Shown piece after piece: positions 15,413 through 21,874 of a stretch of 36,703 nt of DNA (its first letter is position 1; every line of letters begins with the position of its first letter). The stretch spans positions 1 to 36,703 of the forward strand of contig JAVJSF010000004.1 in the NCBI GenBank assembly GCA_040219555.1, in the 5' to 3' direction. A program made the translations under genes and the position numbers. The notes below the pieces were generated by a model. That model worked only from the letters and a program-made list of their open reading frames with translations. It was not told where the DNA came from and ran no database searches. Source of the stretch: JAVJSF01 sp040219555 (GTDB lineage: Bacteria; Actinomycetota; Thermoleophilia; Miltoncostaeales; Miltoncostaeaceae).

Positions 15413-16579
15413 TCAGCCGATGGGCGCCCGCGTGGCCGCCAGCAGAGGGTACGGGTTGATCCGCACGCCGTCGCGCTCCCAGGCCACGCGGAGGGTCACC
15501 GCGGTCTCGCCCAGGCGCGCGCCGGGCGCGACCCGTGCGCCGTCGCCGATCCCCGCGGTGTAGGAGCGCAGCGCCCCGTAGCCCAGGCGGTCGCCCGAGT
15601 CGGTGTGCAGCCAGAAGGCCACACCCTCCTCGCGCTCGGCGATGCTGGCCGGTCGCAGCGTGCCCGCCGCCATGGCCACCGCCGGGGTGCCGGTGCCGGT
15701 GGTGATCGTCACCGCGCAGCGCCGCCCCGTGGGTCCGCCGCACATCACCGGGCCGGGGAGCGCGAAGGTGTCCGCGTAGTCCGCCTCGACGCCGCGAGGA
15801 AGGGCCAGGGGGAAGGCGAAGCCCGGGACCACCGCGGGTGCGCCGCCGGCGGGTTCGGCGCCCGCGCCGGGACCCTCGCCCCGCACGGCGGGCTTCACGC
15901 CGCCCCACGCGGTCACCACGGGCGGGCCCGGCTCGGCGGGGGCGCTCTCGGCCTCGGCGGGAGCCGCGGCCGCGGGGCGGTCGGTGGCCGGGTCGATGGC
16001 GATGGGCGCGCAGTCGGGGAGAGGGGCCTGGTGGGTCAGCAGGATGGGGCGCTCGGGGTCGCCCCCGAGGGCGCGGAAGTAGGTGCCCACGCCGCCGGCC
16101 CAGTGCTGGTTGAGGTCCGTCGGGTCGTTGGCCACGCCGATCGGCGCCCACTTGGCGCCGATGTCGGCGAGGCTCACGCGCCCCTCGGACAGGTAGTAGC
16201 GCTCGAGCGTGGTCGCGGCGCGGGCGATGGCGGCGGCGTGGCTGTCGAAGCTCCACCCGGGGCCCAGTCCGAACGGGTTGCGGATGAGCTGCGACGGCCC
16301 ATAGGTGAGCAGGATCGTCTCGTGGGCGGCGATGGCCACCAGCGCGCGCGGGTCGATGCCCACCCGCCGGGCCTCACGCACGAACGTCGCGCCCTCGCCG
16401 GCCAGCGGGCTGTCGGCGCGGACCAGGAGGTTGTCGATCCCGTCCGCGTCGCCCGGGGCGATGCACACCATCTGGCCCGCGATTCCCGGGGCGCCCTGGG
16501 CGACGCCGGCCGCGGGAGCGGCCATCATGGCGGCGGCGGCGATGAGGCCGACAAGGACGGGGCGTGGGGGGCGTGGCAT
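15413..16579 (-). CDS. Secreted glucosaminidase-like protein with degenerate M23 domain
   Basis: This 388-residue protein has a signal peptide (about 1-28, cleavage near GVAQGA). Residues about 60-175 resemble the N-acetylglucosaminidase (endo-beta-GlcNAcase, lysozyme-like) fold: ALVAIAAHETILLTYGPSQL with candidate catalytic Glu87, RNPFGLGP, and the closing WAPIGVANDPTDLNQHWAGG. A Pro/Ala-rich linker (about 190-245) leads to a domain at about 250-380 with the LytM/M23 layout: GTPAVAMAAGTL, LHTDSGDRLGYGAL, RVAPGARLGE and RINPYPLL. The zinc ligands are missing: no HxxxD at the start and no HxH near the end. The C-terminal part is therefore probably a non-catalytic wall-binding or regulatory module. 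Likely a cell-wall hydrolase acting outside the membrane. Confidence 0.72.
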   Translation of the reverse strand: MPRPPRPVLVGLIAAAAMMAAPAAGVAQGAPGIAGQMVCIAPGDADGIDNLLVRADSPLAGEGATFVREARRVGIDPRALVAIAAHETILLTYGPSQLIRNPFGLGPGWSFDSHAAAIARAATTLERYYLSEGRVSLADIGAKWAPIGVANDPTDLNQHWAGGVGTYFRALGGDPERPILLTHQAPLPDCAPIAIDPATDRPAAAAPAEAESAPAEPGPPVVTAWGGVKPAVRGEGPGAGAEPAGGAPAVVPGFAFPLALPRGVEADYADTFALPGPVMCGGPTGRRCAVTITTGTGTPAVAMAAGTLRPASIAEREEGVAFWLHTDSGDRLGYGALRSYTAGIGDGARVAPGARLGETAVTLRVAWERDGVRINPYPLLAATRAPIG

Positions 16580-16588
16580 CGCGGCGGG

Positions 16589-16594
16589 AGATTA
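16589..16594 (-). promoter_or_regulatory. -10 box for the glucosaminidase-like gene
   Basis: TAATCT on the minus strand lies 9 bases before the ATG at 16579, with no ribosome site between, implying a leaderless or nearly leaderless mRNA. Confidence 0.45.
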
Positions 16595-16631
16595 GGCGAT
16601 CGCGGACCAGGGGCCAAGCTCGGACGGGTTT

Positions 16632-16656
16632 CGCGCGCGCGCGCGAGTGCTACCTT
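16632..16656 (+). promoter_or_regulatory. Leaderless promoter with (CG)7 tract
   Basis: TACCTT (16651-16656) ends 7 bases before the ATG at 16664. Directly upstream is a 14-base alternating CG run (16632-16645) filling most of the -35 to -10 interval. Such runs can adopt Z-DNA under supercoiling. Confidence 0.5.
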
Positions 16657-16663
16657 GCCCGGA

Positions 16664-16882
16664 ATGTCCGACGACACCCAGCTCGATCCCGCCACGCGGG
16701 AGGCCAACGAGGCCGCCCGCCGACGGGTCGCCAAACTCGTCCTCGGGGCCGTCGCCCTGCTGTTCGTGGTGCAACTCGTGGCCATCGCGACCGGGTATCT
16801 GGAGGTCTCGTTCGCGATCTTCGCGGCCATGGCCGCCGGCTGGTTCGCGCTGCGCTCCTACCAGAAGCGCCACCCGGTCTGA
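16664..16882 (+). CDS. Small two-span membrane protein
   Basis: This 72-residue protein has an acidic N-terminus (MSDDTQLDPATREANEAA), a basic turn RRRVAK, then two hydrophobic segments, LVLGAVALLFVVQLVAI and VSFAIFAAMAAGWFAL, and ends RSYQKRHPV. The topology is a hairpin with both ends in the cytoplasm. It starts directly behind a leaderless -10 box. Its TGA overlaps the next ATG in TGATG, so the zinc-finger gene downstream is likely translationally coupled to it. I recognise no family. Confidence 0.7.
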   Translation: MSDDTQLDPATREANEAARRRVAKLVLGAVALLFVVQLVAIATGYLEVSFAIFAAMAAGWFALRSYQKRHPV

Positions 16883-17226
16883 TGGGCGACGTCGACCACC
16901 GCTCGCGGCTCACGGCCCTGCGCGAGGAGGTGCGCCGTGCCTTGGTCCAGCACGATCTCGCGGCCGATGGCAGCGAGGCCAGCGATGGGCACCACCACCC
17001 GGCCGAGGCGGCGACCGACTCCGAGTTGCGCGAGCACGACCTGCGCGAGCACCTGCGGCTGCGCCAGCAGGAGGCCCGCCTGACGGCGTCGCTGGAGGCC
17101 GTGGATGCCGGCACCTACGGGGTGTGTCAGGACTGCGGTGGCCCCATCCCCGAGGGGCGGATGATGCGGGTGCCCGATGCGGTGCGCTGCGTGCCCTGCC
17201 AGAGCAAGGCCGACCGCCGGCGCTGA
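16882..17226 (+). CDS. DksA/TraR-type C4 zinc finger protein
   Basis: The 114-residue protein has a predicted coiled-coil helical region (about 5-75), including EHDLREHLRLRQQEARLTAS, then the DksA/TraR finger: ALEAVDAGTYGVCQDCGGPI-type sequence with Cys82, Cys85, Cys103 and Cys106. DksA-family proteins insert their coiled coil in the RNA polymerase secondary channel, but small actinobacterial members are mostly uncharacterised. A run of histidines at 37-39 is unusual. The start codon overlaps the stop of the upstream membrane protein gene (TGATG). Converges closely on ctaA with only 12 bases between stops. Confidence 0.82.
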   Translation: MGDVDHRSRLTALREEVRRALVQHDLAADGSEASDGHHHPAEAATDSELREHDLREHLRLRQQEARLTASLEAVDAGTYGVCQDCGGPIPEGRMMRVPDAVRCVPCQSKADRRR

Positions 17227-17244
17227 GGCGGGTCCCGCTCAGCG
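17221..17244. terminator. Hairpin spanning both convergent stop codons
   Basis: CGCTGAG (17221-17227) and CTCAGCG (17238-17244) form a 7-bp stem that contains the TGA of the zinc-finger gene and the complement of the ctaA stop. The loop GCGGGTCCCG is itself partly self-complementary. It is probably a shared bidirectional terminator. Confidence 0.45.
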
Positions 17245-18189
17245 CGTGGGCTGGACCGCCCGCGTGCCGGCGGGGCGTGCGGGGGCGCTCGTGAGGGGCG
17301 CCCGCTGCGCCGCCGGGCGCAGCACCCCCCAGCAGAACCCGACCATGACCGCCCACAGTAGAGCGGCGATGCTGACGTGCGCGACCACCACCTCCCAGGG
17401 CAGCCCTGCGCGGAACTGGTACTCCCCGATGGTGATCTGCAGCGCGATCAGCGGCAGCGACGCCACTCCCAGCCGGCGCGTCGCCCGGTCCAGGCCGCCC
17501 TCGCGCCAGAGCCAGGCGGCCAGGAGGACCGCGAGGGCGGTGAAGGCGAAGGCCGCGCGGACGTGGACCGTGGCGAGGGCCCCGAGGTCGCCCCAGCGGC
17601 GGATCACCTCCGAGTCGCCGGGGTGGGGTCCGGCGGCCGTCACGATCACGCCGGTCAGCAGCACCAGTCCCGCCGCGCCCAGCGTGATGGCCGCCAGGGG
17701 GCCGCGCCGGCGGTCCAACAGGCGGGCCCGTCCGTCGCGGCGGTCGCGGGCGTGCAGGTGGGCCATGGTGCCGCACGCCAGGGCGACCATCGACAGCATG
17801 AAGTGCGACCCCACCGCCAGCGGGTGCAGGCCCGAGAGCACGGTGACGGCGCCGAGCGGTGCCTGGGCCGCCGAGCAGAGGGCGGCTCCCAGCGCCCAGG
17901 TGCGCAACGCGCGCGATGCCCCGGGCGCGCGTCGTGCCAGCAGCCAGACGGCGATCACGACCAGCACCACCACGCCCGACAGCAGGCGGTTGGCGTACTC
18001 GATGACCGCGTGGCCCGCCTGTTCGGGTACCACGCGTCCCTCACAGAGCGGCCAGTCGGGACAGCCCAGGCCCGATCCGGTGAGCCGCACGATGGCGCCG
18101 GCCGGGACGATGATCCAGAGGAAGACCAGGGCGGTCATGGTGGCCGCGGCCAGGCCGCGCGGCGAGCGGAGGGCGTCGAGGGCGCGCAT
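17239..18189 (-). CDS. ctaA: Heme A synthase (COX15/CtaA family)
   Basis: The 316-residue protein has about eight membrane segments and oxidises the C8 methyl of heme O to make heme A for aa3-type cytochrome oxidase. The first loop carries the family hallmark VRLTGSGLGCPDWPLCEG with Cys43 and Cys49, the exposed cysteine pair seen in CtaA. Conserved histidines appear at His60 (GHAVIEYANR), VGSHFMLSM, ATVHVRAAF and VVAHVSIA, the candidate heme ligands. EYANR in place of the EFxHR of mitochondrial COX15 is normal in actinobacterial members. TACCAT 7 bases before the ATG implies a leaderless message. CopC-CopD lies nearby, consistent with oxidase assembly, although no oxidase subunit gene is in the window. 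Confidence 0.93.
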   Translation of the reverse strand: MRALDALRSPRGLAAATMTALVFLWIIVPAGAIVRLTGSGLGCPDWPLCEGRVVPEQAGHAVIEYANRLLSGVVVLVVIAVWLLARRAPGASRALRTWALGAALCSAAQAPLGAVTVLSGLHPLAVGSHFMLSMVALACGTMAHLHARDRRDGRARLLDRRRGPLAAITLGAAGLVLLTGVIVTAAGPHPGDSEVIRRWGDLGALATVHVRAAFAFTALAVLLAAWLWREGGLDRATRRLGVASLPLIALQITIGEYQFRAGLPWEVVVAHVSIAALLWAVMVGFCWGVLRPAAQRAPLTSAPARPAGTRAVQPTR

Positions 18190-18196
18190 CGCCCCG

Positions 18197-18202
18197 ATGG
18201 TA
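18197..18202 (-). promoter_or_regulatory. -10 box of leaderless ctaA promoter
   Basis: TACCAT on the minus strand ends 7 bases before the ctaA ATG (18189), with no ribosome site in between. Confidence 0.55.
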
Positions 18203-18239
18203 GTGCCCCGCCCCGCCCGAGGAGGGGTGTCACACTCCG

Positions 18240-18806
18240 GTGATCCCCCGGCCTGACGACCCCAGCCACCCCGGAGTGCCCGCCGGCACCGACCGCCGCC
18301 GCGCCGGCCTGGCGGGGGCCGTCGCCGTGATCGTGGTCGCCGTCGTGGCGGCGACGATCTTCGCGTGGCCCGAGGCGACCGGCGCGCGCGGCATCATCGA
18401 CGACGTCGTCGCCCACCAGGTGGCCGGCGACGAGGCCGACCGCGCCACGCTGCGCGGGCGGAGCATCGAGCCGACCCCCTTCGCCACCCGGATGAGGACC
18501 ACCGGCTGGCGTCCGGTCGCGATCCGCGACGGTGAGGCGGCCGGGCGCATGGTGCTGAGCGTGGTCTGGGAGAAGGCCGGCAGGCGCGTGGTCCACTCGG
18601 TCCTCTCGGGCCCCCCGGTGGGGCGCCCGGACGGCTCCGGGCGCACGGGCCGCTCGGGGGTGCTCCTCTACAGCCTGGAGGACGACCTGCGCAACGCGGT
18701 CACCTGGACCGAGGCCGGAGCCACCGCGGTCATCTCGGGCGCGGACATCAGCGTGGGTGACCTGTACGACCTGGCCGGGGGTCCGGCCCGGCGCAGATCC
18801 GGGTGA
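18240..18806 (+). CDS. Membrane-anchored protein of unknown function
   Basis: The 188-residue product of the GTG at 18240 has a proline-rich N-terminus, a basic DRRRAGL turn, one transmembrane segment (about 22-44, AGAVAVIVVAVVAATIFAW) and an extracytoplasmic domain of about 140 residues. That domain contains WRPVAIRDGEAAGRMVLSVV and GVLLYSLEDDLRNAVTW, reading like a small beta-rich sensor or anti-sigma-type extracellular domain, but no family is recognised. GGAGGGG lies 12 bases before the start, rather far; the start is therefore moderately certain. It diverges from ctaA with 50 bases between the two. Confidence 0.65.
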   Translation: MIPRPDDPSHPGVPAGTDRRRAGLAGAVAVIVVAVVAATIFAWPEATGARGIIDDVVAHQVAGDEADRATLRGRSIEPTPFATRMRTTGWRPVAIRDGEAAGRMVLSVVWEKAGRRVVHSVLSGPPVGRPDGSGRTGRSGVLLYSLEDDLRNAVTWTEAGATAVISGADISVGDLYDLAGGPARRRSG

Positions 18807-18854
18807 GGGGGAGCGAAAAGGTGACTGGAGGACTTCACCCGGGCGCGTCGTGCG

Positions 18855-18873
18855 CCGATGCATGTGACATCGG
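18855..18873. promoter_or_regulatory. Inverted repeat before the 29-residue micro-ORF
   Basis: CCGATG (18855-18860) and CATCGG (18868-18873) are exact reverse complements 7 bases apart, 27 bases ahead of the micro-ORF ATG. An operator or a leader hairpin are both possible. Confidence 0.3.
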
Positions 18874-18899
18874 ATCACCAGGCCCCGTTGGGAGTCGAC

Positions 18900-18989
18900 A
18901 TGGCCATTCGCGAACAGCTCCGCCGGGCCGCCTCAAGCTTCGTGCTGACCGCGGCCGTGATGGTGTCGCTGCACCTGCTGCTCAAGTAG
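18900..18989 (+). CDS. 29-residue single-span membrane micro-protein
   Basis: The ORF starts ATG at 18900 with GGGAG (18890-18894) at ideal spacing and ends TAG. Its product has a basic, amphipathic start (MAIREQLRRAAS) and one hydrophobic segment (SFVLTAAVMVSLHLLL) ending in Lys. This is the plan of small accessory subunits such as those of respiratory oxidases, with the N-terminus inside. By hand count 25 of 28 codons end in G or C, matching local genes. It lies between the gene beside ctaA and the copC-copD fusion, reading toward the latter. No homologue is known to me; a chance ORF is possible because of its size. Confidence 0.5.
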   Translation: MAIREQLRRAASSFVLTAAVMVSLHLLLK

Positions 18990-19015
18990 CGCAGCGCCCC
19001 GCCGCCGGCCCCCGC

Positions 19016-20398
19016 GTGGGCCGGCGGCGCCGGCGTGCGGTCGTGCTGGCGGCGCTCGTCGCCTGCCTGGTCGTGGGCGCGTTTCTCCCCGCCGCCGGAC
19101 TGGCCCACGCGCGGTTCGCCGGCCTGGGGACGACGGCCGACGGCACTCTGCGGCTTGAGTTCACGGCCGACATCGAGTCCCGGTTCCTGTGGGTGGATGC
19201 GCTCGACGACCGGGGGCGAGCCCTGGCGGTGCGCGCCGTGCCCGACGAGCGCGATGCGCGCGCTGTGCTGGTGAGAGGCGCGCCACGGGCCGAGGTGGCG
19301 CAGGTGCGCTGGCGCGTGCTCTCGCGCGACGGCCACGCCGAGGGCGGGGCGGTGCGCGTCGACGACGGCGCCCGTGTGGCCGGGGAGGCCGGCGGGACCC
19401 GCGACCAGAACGGGCCGCTGCCGCTGCTGGCGCGCCTGCTGGCGCTGCTGGGTCCGATCCTGGCCGGGGGCCTGTGCCTGGTGTGGGCGGGGGTGCTGGC
19501 GCCGGCGGTGGCCGGCGGGGGGCTGGTGCCGCCGGGGGCCGCGCGCGACGGCGAGGCGTTCGCCTCGCGCACGGCGCCCCAGCGCGCGCGCGCTGGGGCC
19601 CGCGGGCGGCGGGTCGTCCAGGTGGTCCTGGGAGGGTGGGCCCTCGGCCTGGTGCTCGTCCCGCCCGCCGTGCTGTGGACGCTCGGGGCCGGGGTGGGGG
19701 AGCTGGGGGACCTCCTGCTGGGGACCCGGGCGGGGCTGGCGTGGTGGGCGCAGGTGGCAGGGCTGGCGGTGGCCGCGGCGGCGCTCCTTCCCGGCTGGCG
19801 CCGCGGGGCGCCTGCGGGCCCATCTCCGGTTGCCGCGGGCGCCGCCGTGGCGGGCGCGGGACTGGCGCTGTGCGCCCTGTCGTGGGGCGGCCACGCGTCG
19901 GGCGGCAACGACGCCGCCGCCAACATCGCCATCGACGCGCTGCACAACCTGGCCACCGGAGCCTGGGTGGGGGGCTTGCTGGCACTGGTGGCGCTGTGGC
20001 CGGCCGTGCTGGCCGTCGCCGATCCCGCCGACCGTGTGCGCCTGGGCGCGGCCGTGGTGGTGCGGTTCTCCACGCTGGCGGTACTGGCGGTGGCGGCGCT
20101 CGTGGTGACCGGGATCTACCGCGCCCTGGCGGAACTGGGGTCCGCGGCCGACCTGCTGGACACCGGCTACGGCCTGGCCCTGCTGGTGAAGCTGGGTCTG
20201 TTCGGCGTGCTGCTGGCCCTGGGCGCCCTGAACCGCTTCGTCCTGCATCCGCGTCTCGAGCGGGCGGCGCTCGGCCTGGACGACTCGGAGCGTGGCGCCG
20301 GCGCCCTCCTTGCCCGCAGCGTGCGTGCGGAGTTGGTCCTGGCCGCGGCGGTGGTCGTCGCGGTGGCGGTGATGATCGGCTTGCCCCCGCCGTCCTGA
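19016..20398 (+). CDS. CopC-CopD fusion copper protein
   Basis: The 460-residue protein has a basic, hydrophobic signal sequence ending GLA, after which His begins the mature chain (HARF), as in CopC where the N-terminal His binds Cu(II). The CopC beta-sandwich (about 33-120) includes RWRVLSRDGHAEGG, with the second histidine ligand in DGH. A membrane part of about eight segments follows and contains the CopD marks GGHASG and DALHNLATGAWVGGLLALVA. Such fusions (YcnJ-like) move copper across the membrane. The frame is open back to 18803, but that extension is not protein-like; GTG at 19016 gives a sensible signal peptide, although no ribosome site is clear. Near ctaA, so copper delivery to cytochrome oxidase is a fair guess. 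Confidence 0.85.
   Translation: MGRRRRRAVVLAALVACLVVGAFLPAAGLAHARFAGLGTTADGTLRLEFTADIESRFLWVDALDDRGRALAVRAVPDERDARAVLVRGAPRAEVAQVRWRVLSRDGHAEGGAVRVDDGARVAGEAGGTRDQNGPLPLLARLLALLGPILAGGLCLVWAGVLAPAVAGGGLVPPGAARDGEAFASRTAPQRARAGARGRRVVQVVLGGWALGLVLVPPAVLWTLGAGVGELGDLLLGTRAGLAWWAQVAGLAVAAAALLPGWRRGAPAGPSPVAAGAAVAGAGLALCALSWGGHASGGNDAAANIAIDALHNLATGAWVGGLLALVALWPAVLAVADPADRVRLGAAVVVRFSTLAVLAVAALVVTGIYRALAELGSAADLLDTGYGLALLVKLGLFGVLLALGALNRFVLHPRLERAALGLDDSERGAGALLARSVRAELVLAAAVVVAVAVMIGLPPPS
19576..19599. repeat. 24-bp perfect palindrome inside copC-copD
   Basis: The sequence is fully self-complementary about the 19587/19588 axis, with a central (GC)n core flanked by CCCCAG and CTGGGG. It codes for part of the Arg/Ala-rich loop TAPQRARAGARG between membrane segments. 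Confidence 0.7.
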
Positions 20399-20401
20399 GC
20401 C

Positions 20402-20434
20402 GCCACGCCGGCGCCTCCCGGGCGCCGGCGTGGC
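20402..20434. terminator. Strong 14-bp hairpin between convergent genes
   Basis: GCCACGCCGGCGCC (20402-20415) and GGCGCCGGCGTGGC (20421-20434) pair perfectly around TCCCG. It starts 4 bases after the copC-copD stop and ends 16 bases before the stop of the opposing gene, a convincing bidirectional terminator despite lacking a T-tract. Confidence 0.7.
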
Positions 20435-20449
20435 CCTGCCGGATCGGGG

Positions 20450-20878
20450 TCAGCCCGCCGGGGGCGGCTGCTCCTCGCCGACCTCTTCCTCCACGGCGTC
20501 CTCGGTGCGCCCGTCCTCGCGCTCGGCCAGCAGCAGCCCCGCCACCAGCCCGGCGATCACAGCGAAGGCTCCGCCCAGGATCACCATGTAGCCGGCGGTG
20601 TCCGCGATGCCGTCCACGGCGAACGGGCCCGGCGAGGTCAGGGCGAGGACCAGACCGACGATGGCGCCGAACACGGCTCCGACGCCGGCCGCCGCGAGGG
20701 CGCGCGCGACGGCGCGCGGCGGGCGGTCCGATGCGGTGGTGGGGTCCGCCCCGACGCGGCCCGGAGACTCCTCGAGGTGCTCGTCGTGCACTACGCGCGC
20801 CAGGGTCTCTGAGCGCGACTCGGCGTGGGGAGTCGTCGGCGCGAAGTGCTCGACGTCGCCCTTGGGTCGCTCGGCCAT
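20450..20878 (-). CDS. Glycine-rich two-span membrane protein, likely stress-induced
   Basis: The 142-residue protein has a hydrophilic N-terminus (about 1-52) containing ARVVHDEHLEESPGRVGADP, two Gly/Ala-rich membrane segments (AAAGVGAVFGAIVGLVLAL and GYMVILGGAFAVIAGLVAGLLLA) resembling glycine zippers, and an acidic tail rich in Glu and Pro. Both ends are predicted cytoplasmic. AAGGAGG lies 5 bases before the ATG, one of the best ribosome sites in the window. A SigB/SigF-type promoter (GTTTGG, 14 bases, GGGGAA) precedes it, the same arrangement as two other units nearby, so induction under stress is inferred. I recognise no family. Confidence 0.75.
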   Translation of the reverse strand: MAERPKGDVEHFAPTTPHAESRSETLARVVHDEHLEESPGRVGADPTTASDRPPRAVARALAAAGVGAVFGAIVGLVLALTSPGPFAVDGIADTAGYMVILGGAFAVIAGLVAGLLLAEREDGRTEDAVEEEVGEEQPPPAG

Positions 20879-20906
20879 GGGAACCTCCTTCGTGGTCTGG
20901 GAGGTG

Positions 20907-20932
20907 TTCCCCGGAGTCGCCGGCGGCCAAAC
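20907..20932 (-). promoter_or_regulatory. SigB/SigF-type promoter of the 20450-20878 gene
   Basis: On the minus strand GTTTGG (20932-20927), a 14-base spacer, then GGGGAA (20912-20907). This fits the general stress sigma consensus GTTTAA / GGGWAW at its canonical spacing. The predicted start near 20900 leaves a leader of about 22 bases holding the AAGGAGG site. Confidence 0.6.
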
Positions 20933-21112
20933 CGGTCCGGGAGGTCAAGAGTACCTCGCGAGACATCGGTCCACTCGTACGGGGGATCACGAACCTGTCG
21001 GATCCGCCGAAGTGAGCCGGCGGCCGGCCCGTCCGGGCCCGCGCCGCCCCTCGGGCGGATCGTGCCGAGGCGGACGGGGCCATCGGCCCCGGCGGGCGGG
21101 CCGGGTGCGCCG

Positions 21113-21118
21113 TACCAT
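21113..21118 (+). promoter_or_regulatory. -10 box of a leaderless promoter
   Basis: TACCAT ends 8 bases before the GTG at 21127, with no ribosome site between. This decides the GTG over the TTG at 21118, which overlaps the box itself. Confidence 0.5.
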
Positions 21119-21126
21119 TGCGCGCC

Positions 21127-21489
21127 GTGATCCCCGCATTCGTGATCGTGCTGGTCGTGTACTCGGTGGCCCTGGCCGCCGCGTGTGGCTGGTCGACCAT
21201 CCGTGACCGGGGGCCCGCGCGCTGGCAACTGGCCTGGACCCTTGCCCTCGAGGCCGGCCTGATCGTGCAGGCGGCCATCGCGAGCGTCATCGTCGCCCGC
21301 GGCGACGGGCCCGAGCGCTCGGAGGTGGTGATCGGCTACCTGCTCACCTCGGTGGTGGTGCTGCCGGCGGTGGCCCTCTACGCCCGCAAGGGGGGGACCC
21401 GCTGGGATTCGCTGATGCTCGGCATCACCGCCCTGGTGCTGGCCGTGGTGATCGGGCGCCTCGGCATGACCTGGGAGGAGGGCGCGTGA
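21127..21489 (+). CDS. Four-span membrane protein of unknown function (first of a pair)
   Basis: The 120-residue protein is almost entirely membrane-embedded, with segments near PAFVIVLVVYSVALAAA, LAWTLALEAGLIVQAAIAS, VVIGYLLTSVVVLPAVALY and LMLGITALVLAVVIG. Short charged loops include RGDGPERSE and ARKGGTRWDS. The GTG at 21127 was chosen because a TACCAT -10 box lies 8 bases before it. Its TGA overlaps the ATG of the next gene (TGATG). The two proteins have the same size and layout, so they may form a heterodimeric membrane complex. No family recognised. Confidence 0.7.
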   Translation: MIPAFVIVLVVYSVALAAACGWSTIRDRGPARWQLAWTLALEAGLIVQAAIASVIVARGDGPERSEVVIGYLLTSVVVLPAVALYARKGGTRWDSLMLGITALVLAVVIGRLGMTWEEGA

Positions 21490-21869
21490 TGCCTGGCCAG
21501 CAGCGGGTGCTGGTGACCGTCTACGGCCTGTTCGCCATCGCCGCCGGCGCGCGCTCGGGAGTGCAGATCGGCACCCAGTGGTCCGAGGCGCCGCTGGCCT
21601 ATTCGCTGTCGGCGCTGGCGGCCGTGGTGTACCTGGTGGCGGCGGTGGCCTTCGCCAACCCCGGCGCCGTGGGGGACCGTGTGGCCGTGATCGCGGTGCT
21701 GTTCGAGCTCGCCGGGGTGCTGGCGGTGGGCACCTGGAGCCTGGTGGACGCCGACCGCTTCCCGGACGCGACGGTGTGGTCCGGGTACGGGATCGGCTAC
21801 GGCTTCGTGCCGCTGGTGCTGCCGCTGGTGGGCCTGGCCTGGCTGAGGTGGGGGCGCCGGCGGGAGTAG
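21489..21869 (+). CDS. Four-span membrane protein of unknown function (second of a pair)
   Basis: The 126-residue protein has about four hydrophobic segments, beginning RVLVTVYGLFAIAAGARSGV, then AYSLSALAAVVYLVAAVAFA, VAVIAVLFELAGVLAVGTWS and YGFVPLVLPLVGLAWL. It starts at an ATG overlapping the stop of its partner gene, although the in-frame GTG one codon earlier cannot be excluded. The tail WGRRRE puts the C-terminus inside. Translation is probably coupled to the upstream gene. It converges on the SDR gene with 5 bases between stops. Function unknown; conserved pairs of this type may support a cell envelope or transport role, but nothing in the sequence shows it. Confidence 0.7.
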   Translation: MPGQQRVLVTVYGLFAIAAGARSGVQIGTQWSEAPLAYSLSALAAVVYLVAAVAFANPGAVGDRVAVIAVLFELAGVLAVGTWSLVDADRFPDATVWSGYGIGYGFVPLVLPLVGLAWLRWGRRRE

Positions 21870-21874
21870 GGGCG

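Noticed and set aside
18863..18879. CRP-like TGTGA...TCACC site before the micro-ORF
   Set aside because: Spacer is 7 rather than 6 bases and the right half is imperfect; the CCGATG/CATCGG repeat explains the symmetry better.
18803..19015. N-terminal extension of the copC-copD gene
   Set aside because: It would place a signal peptide in the middle of the protein and overlaps the micro-ORF; composition is not protein-like.
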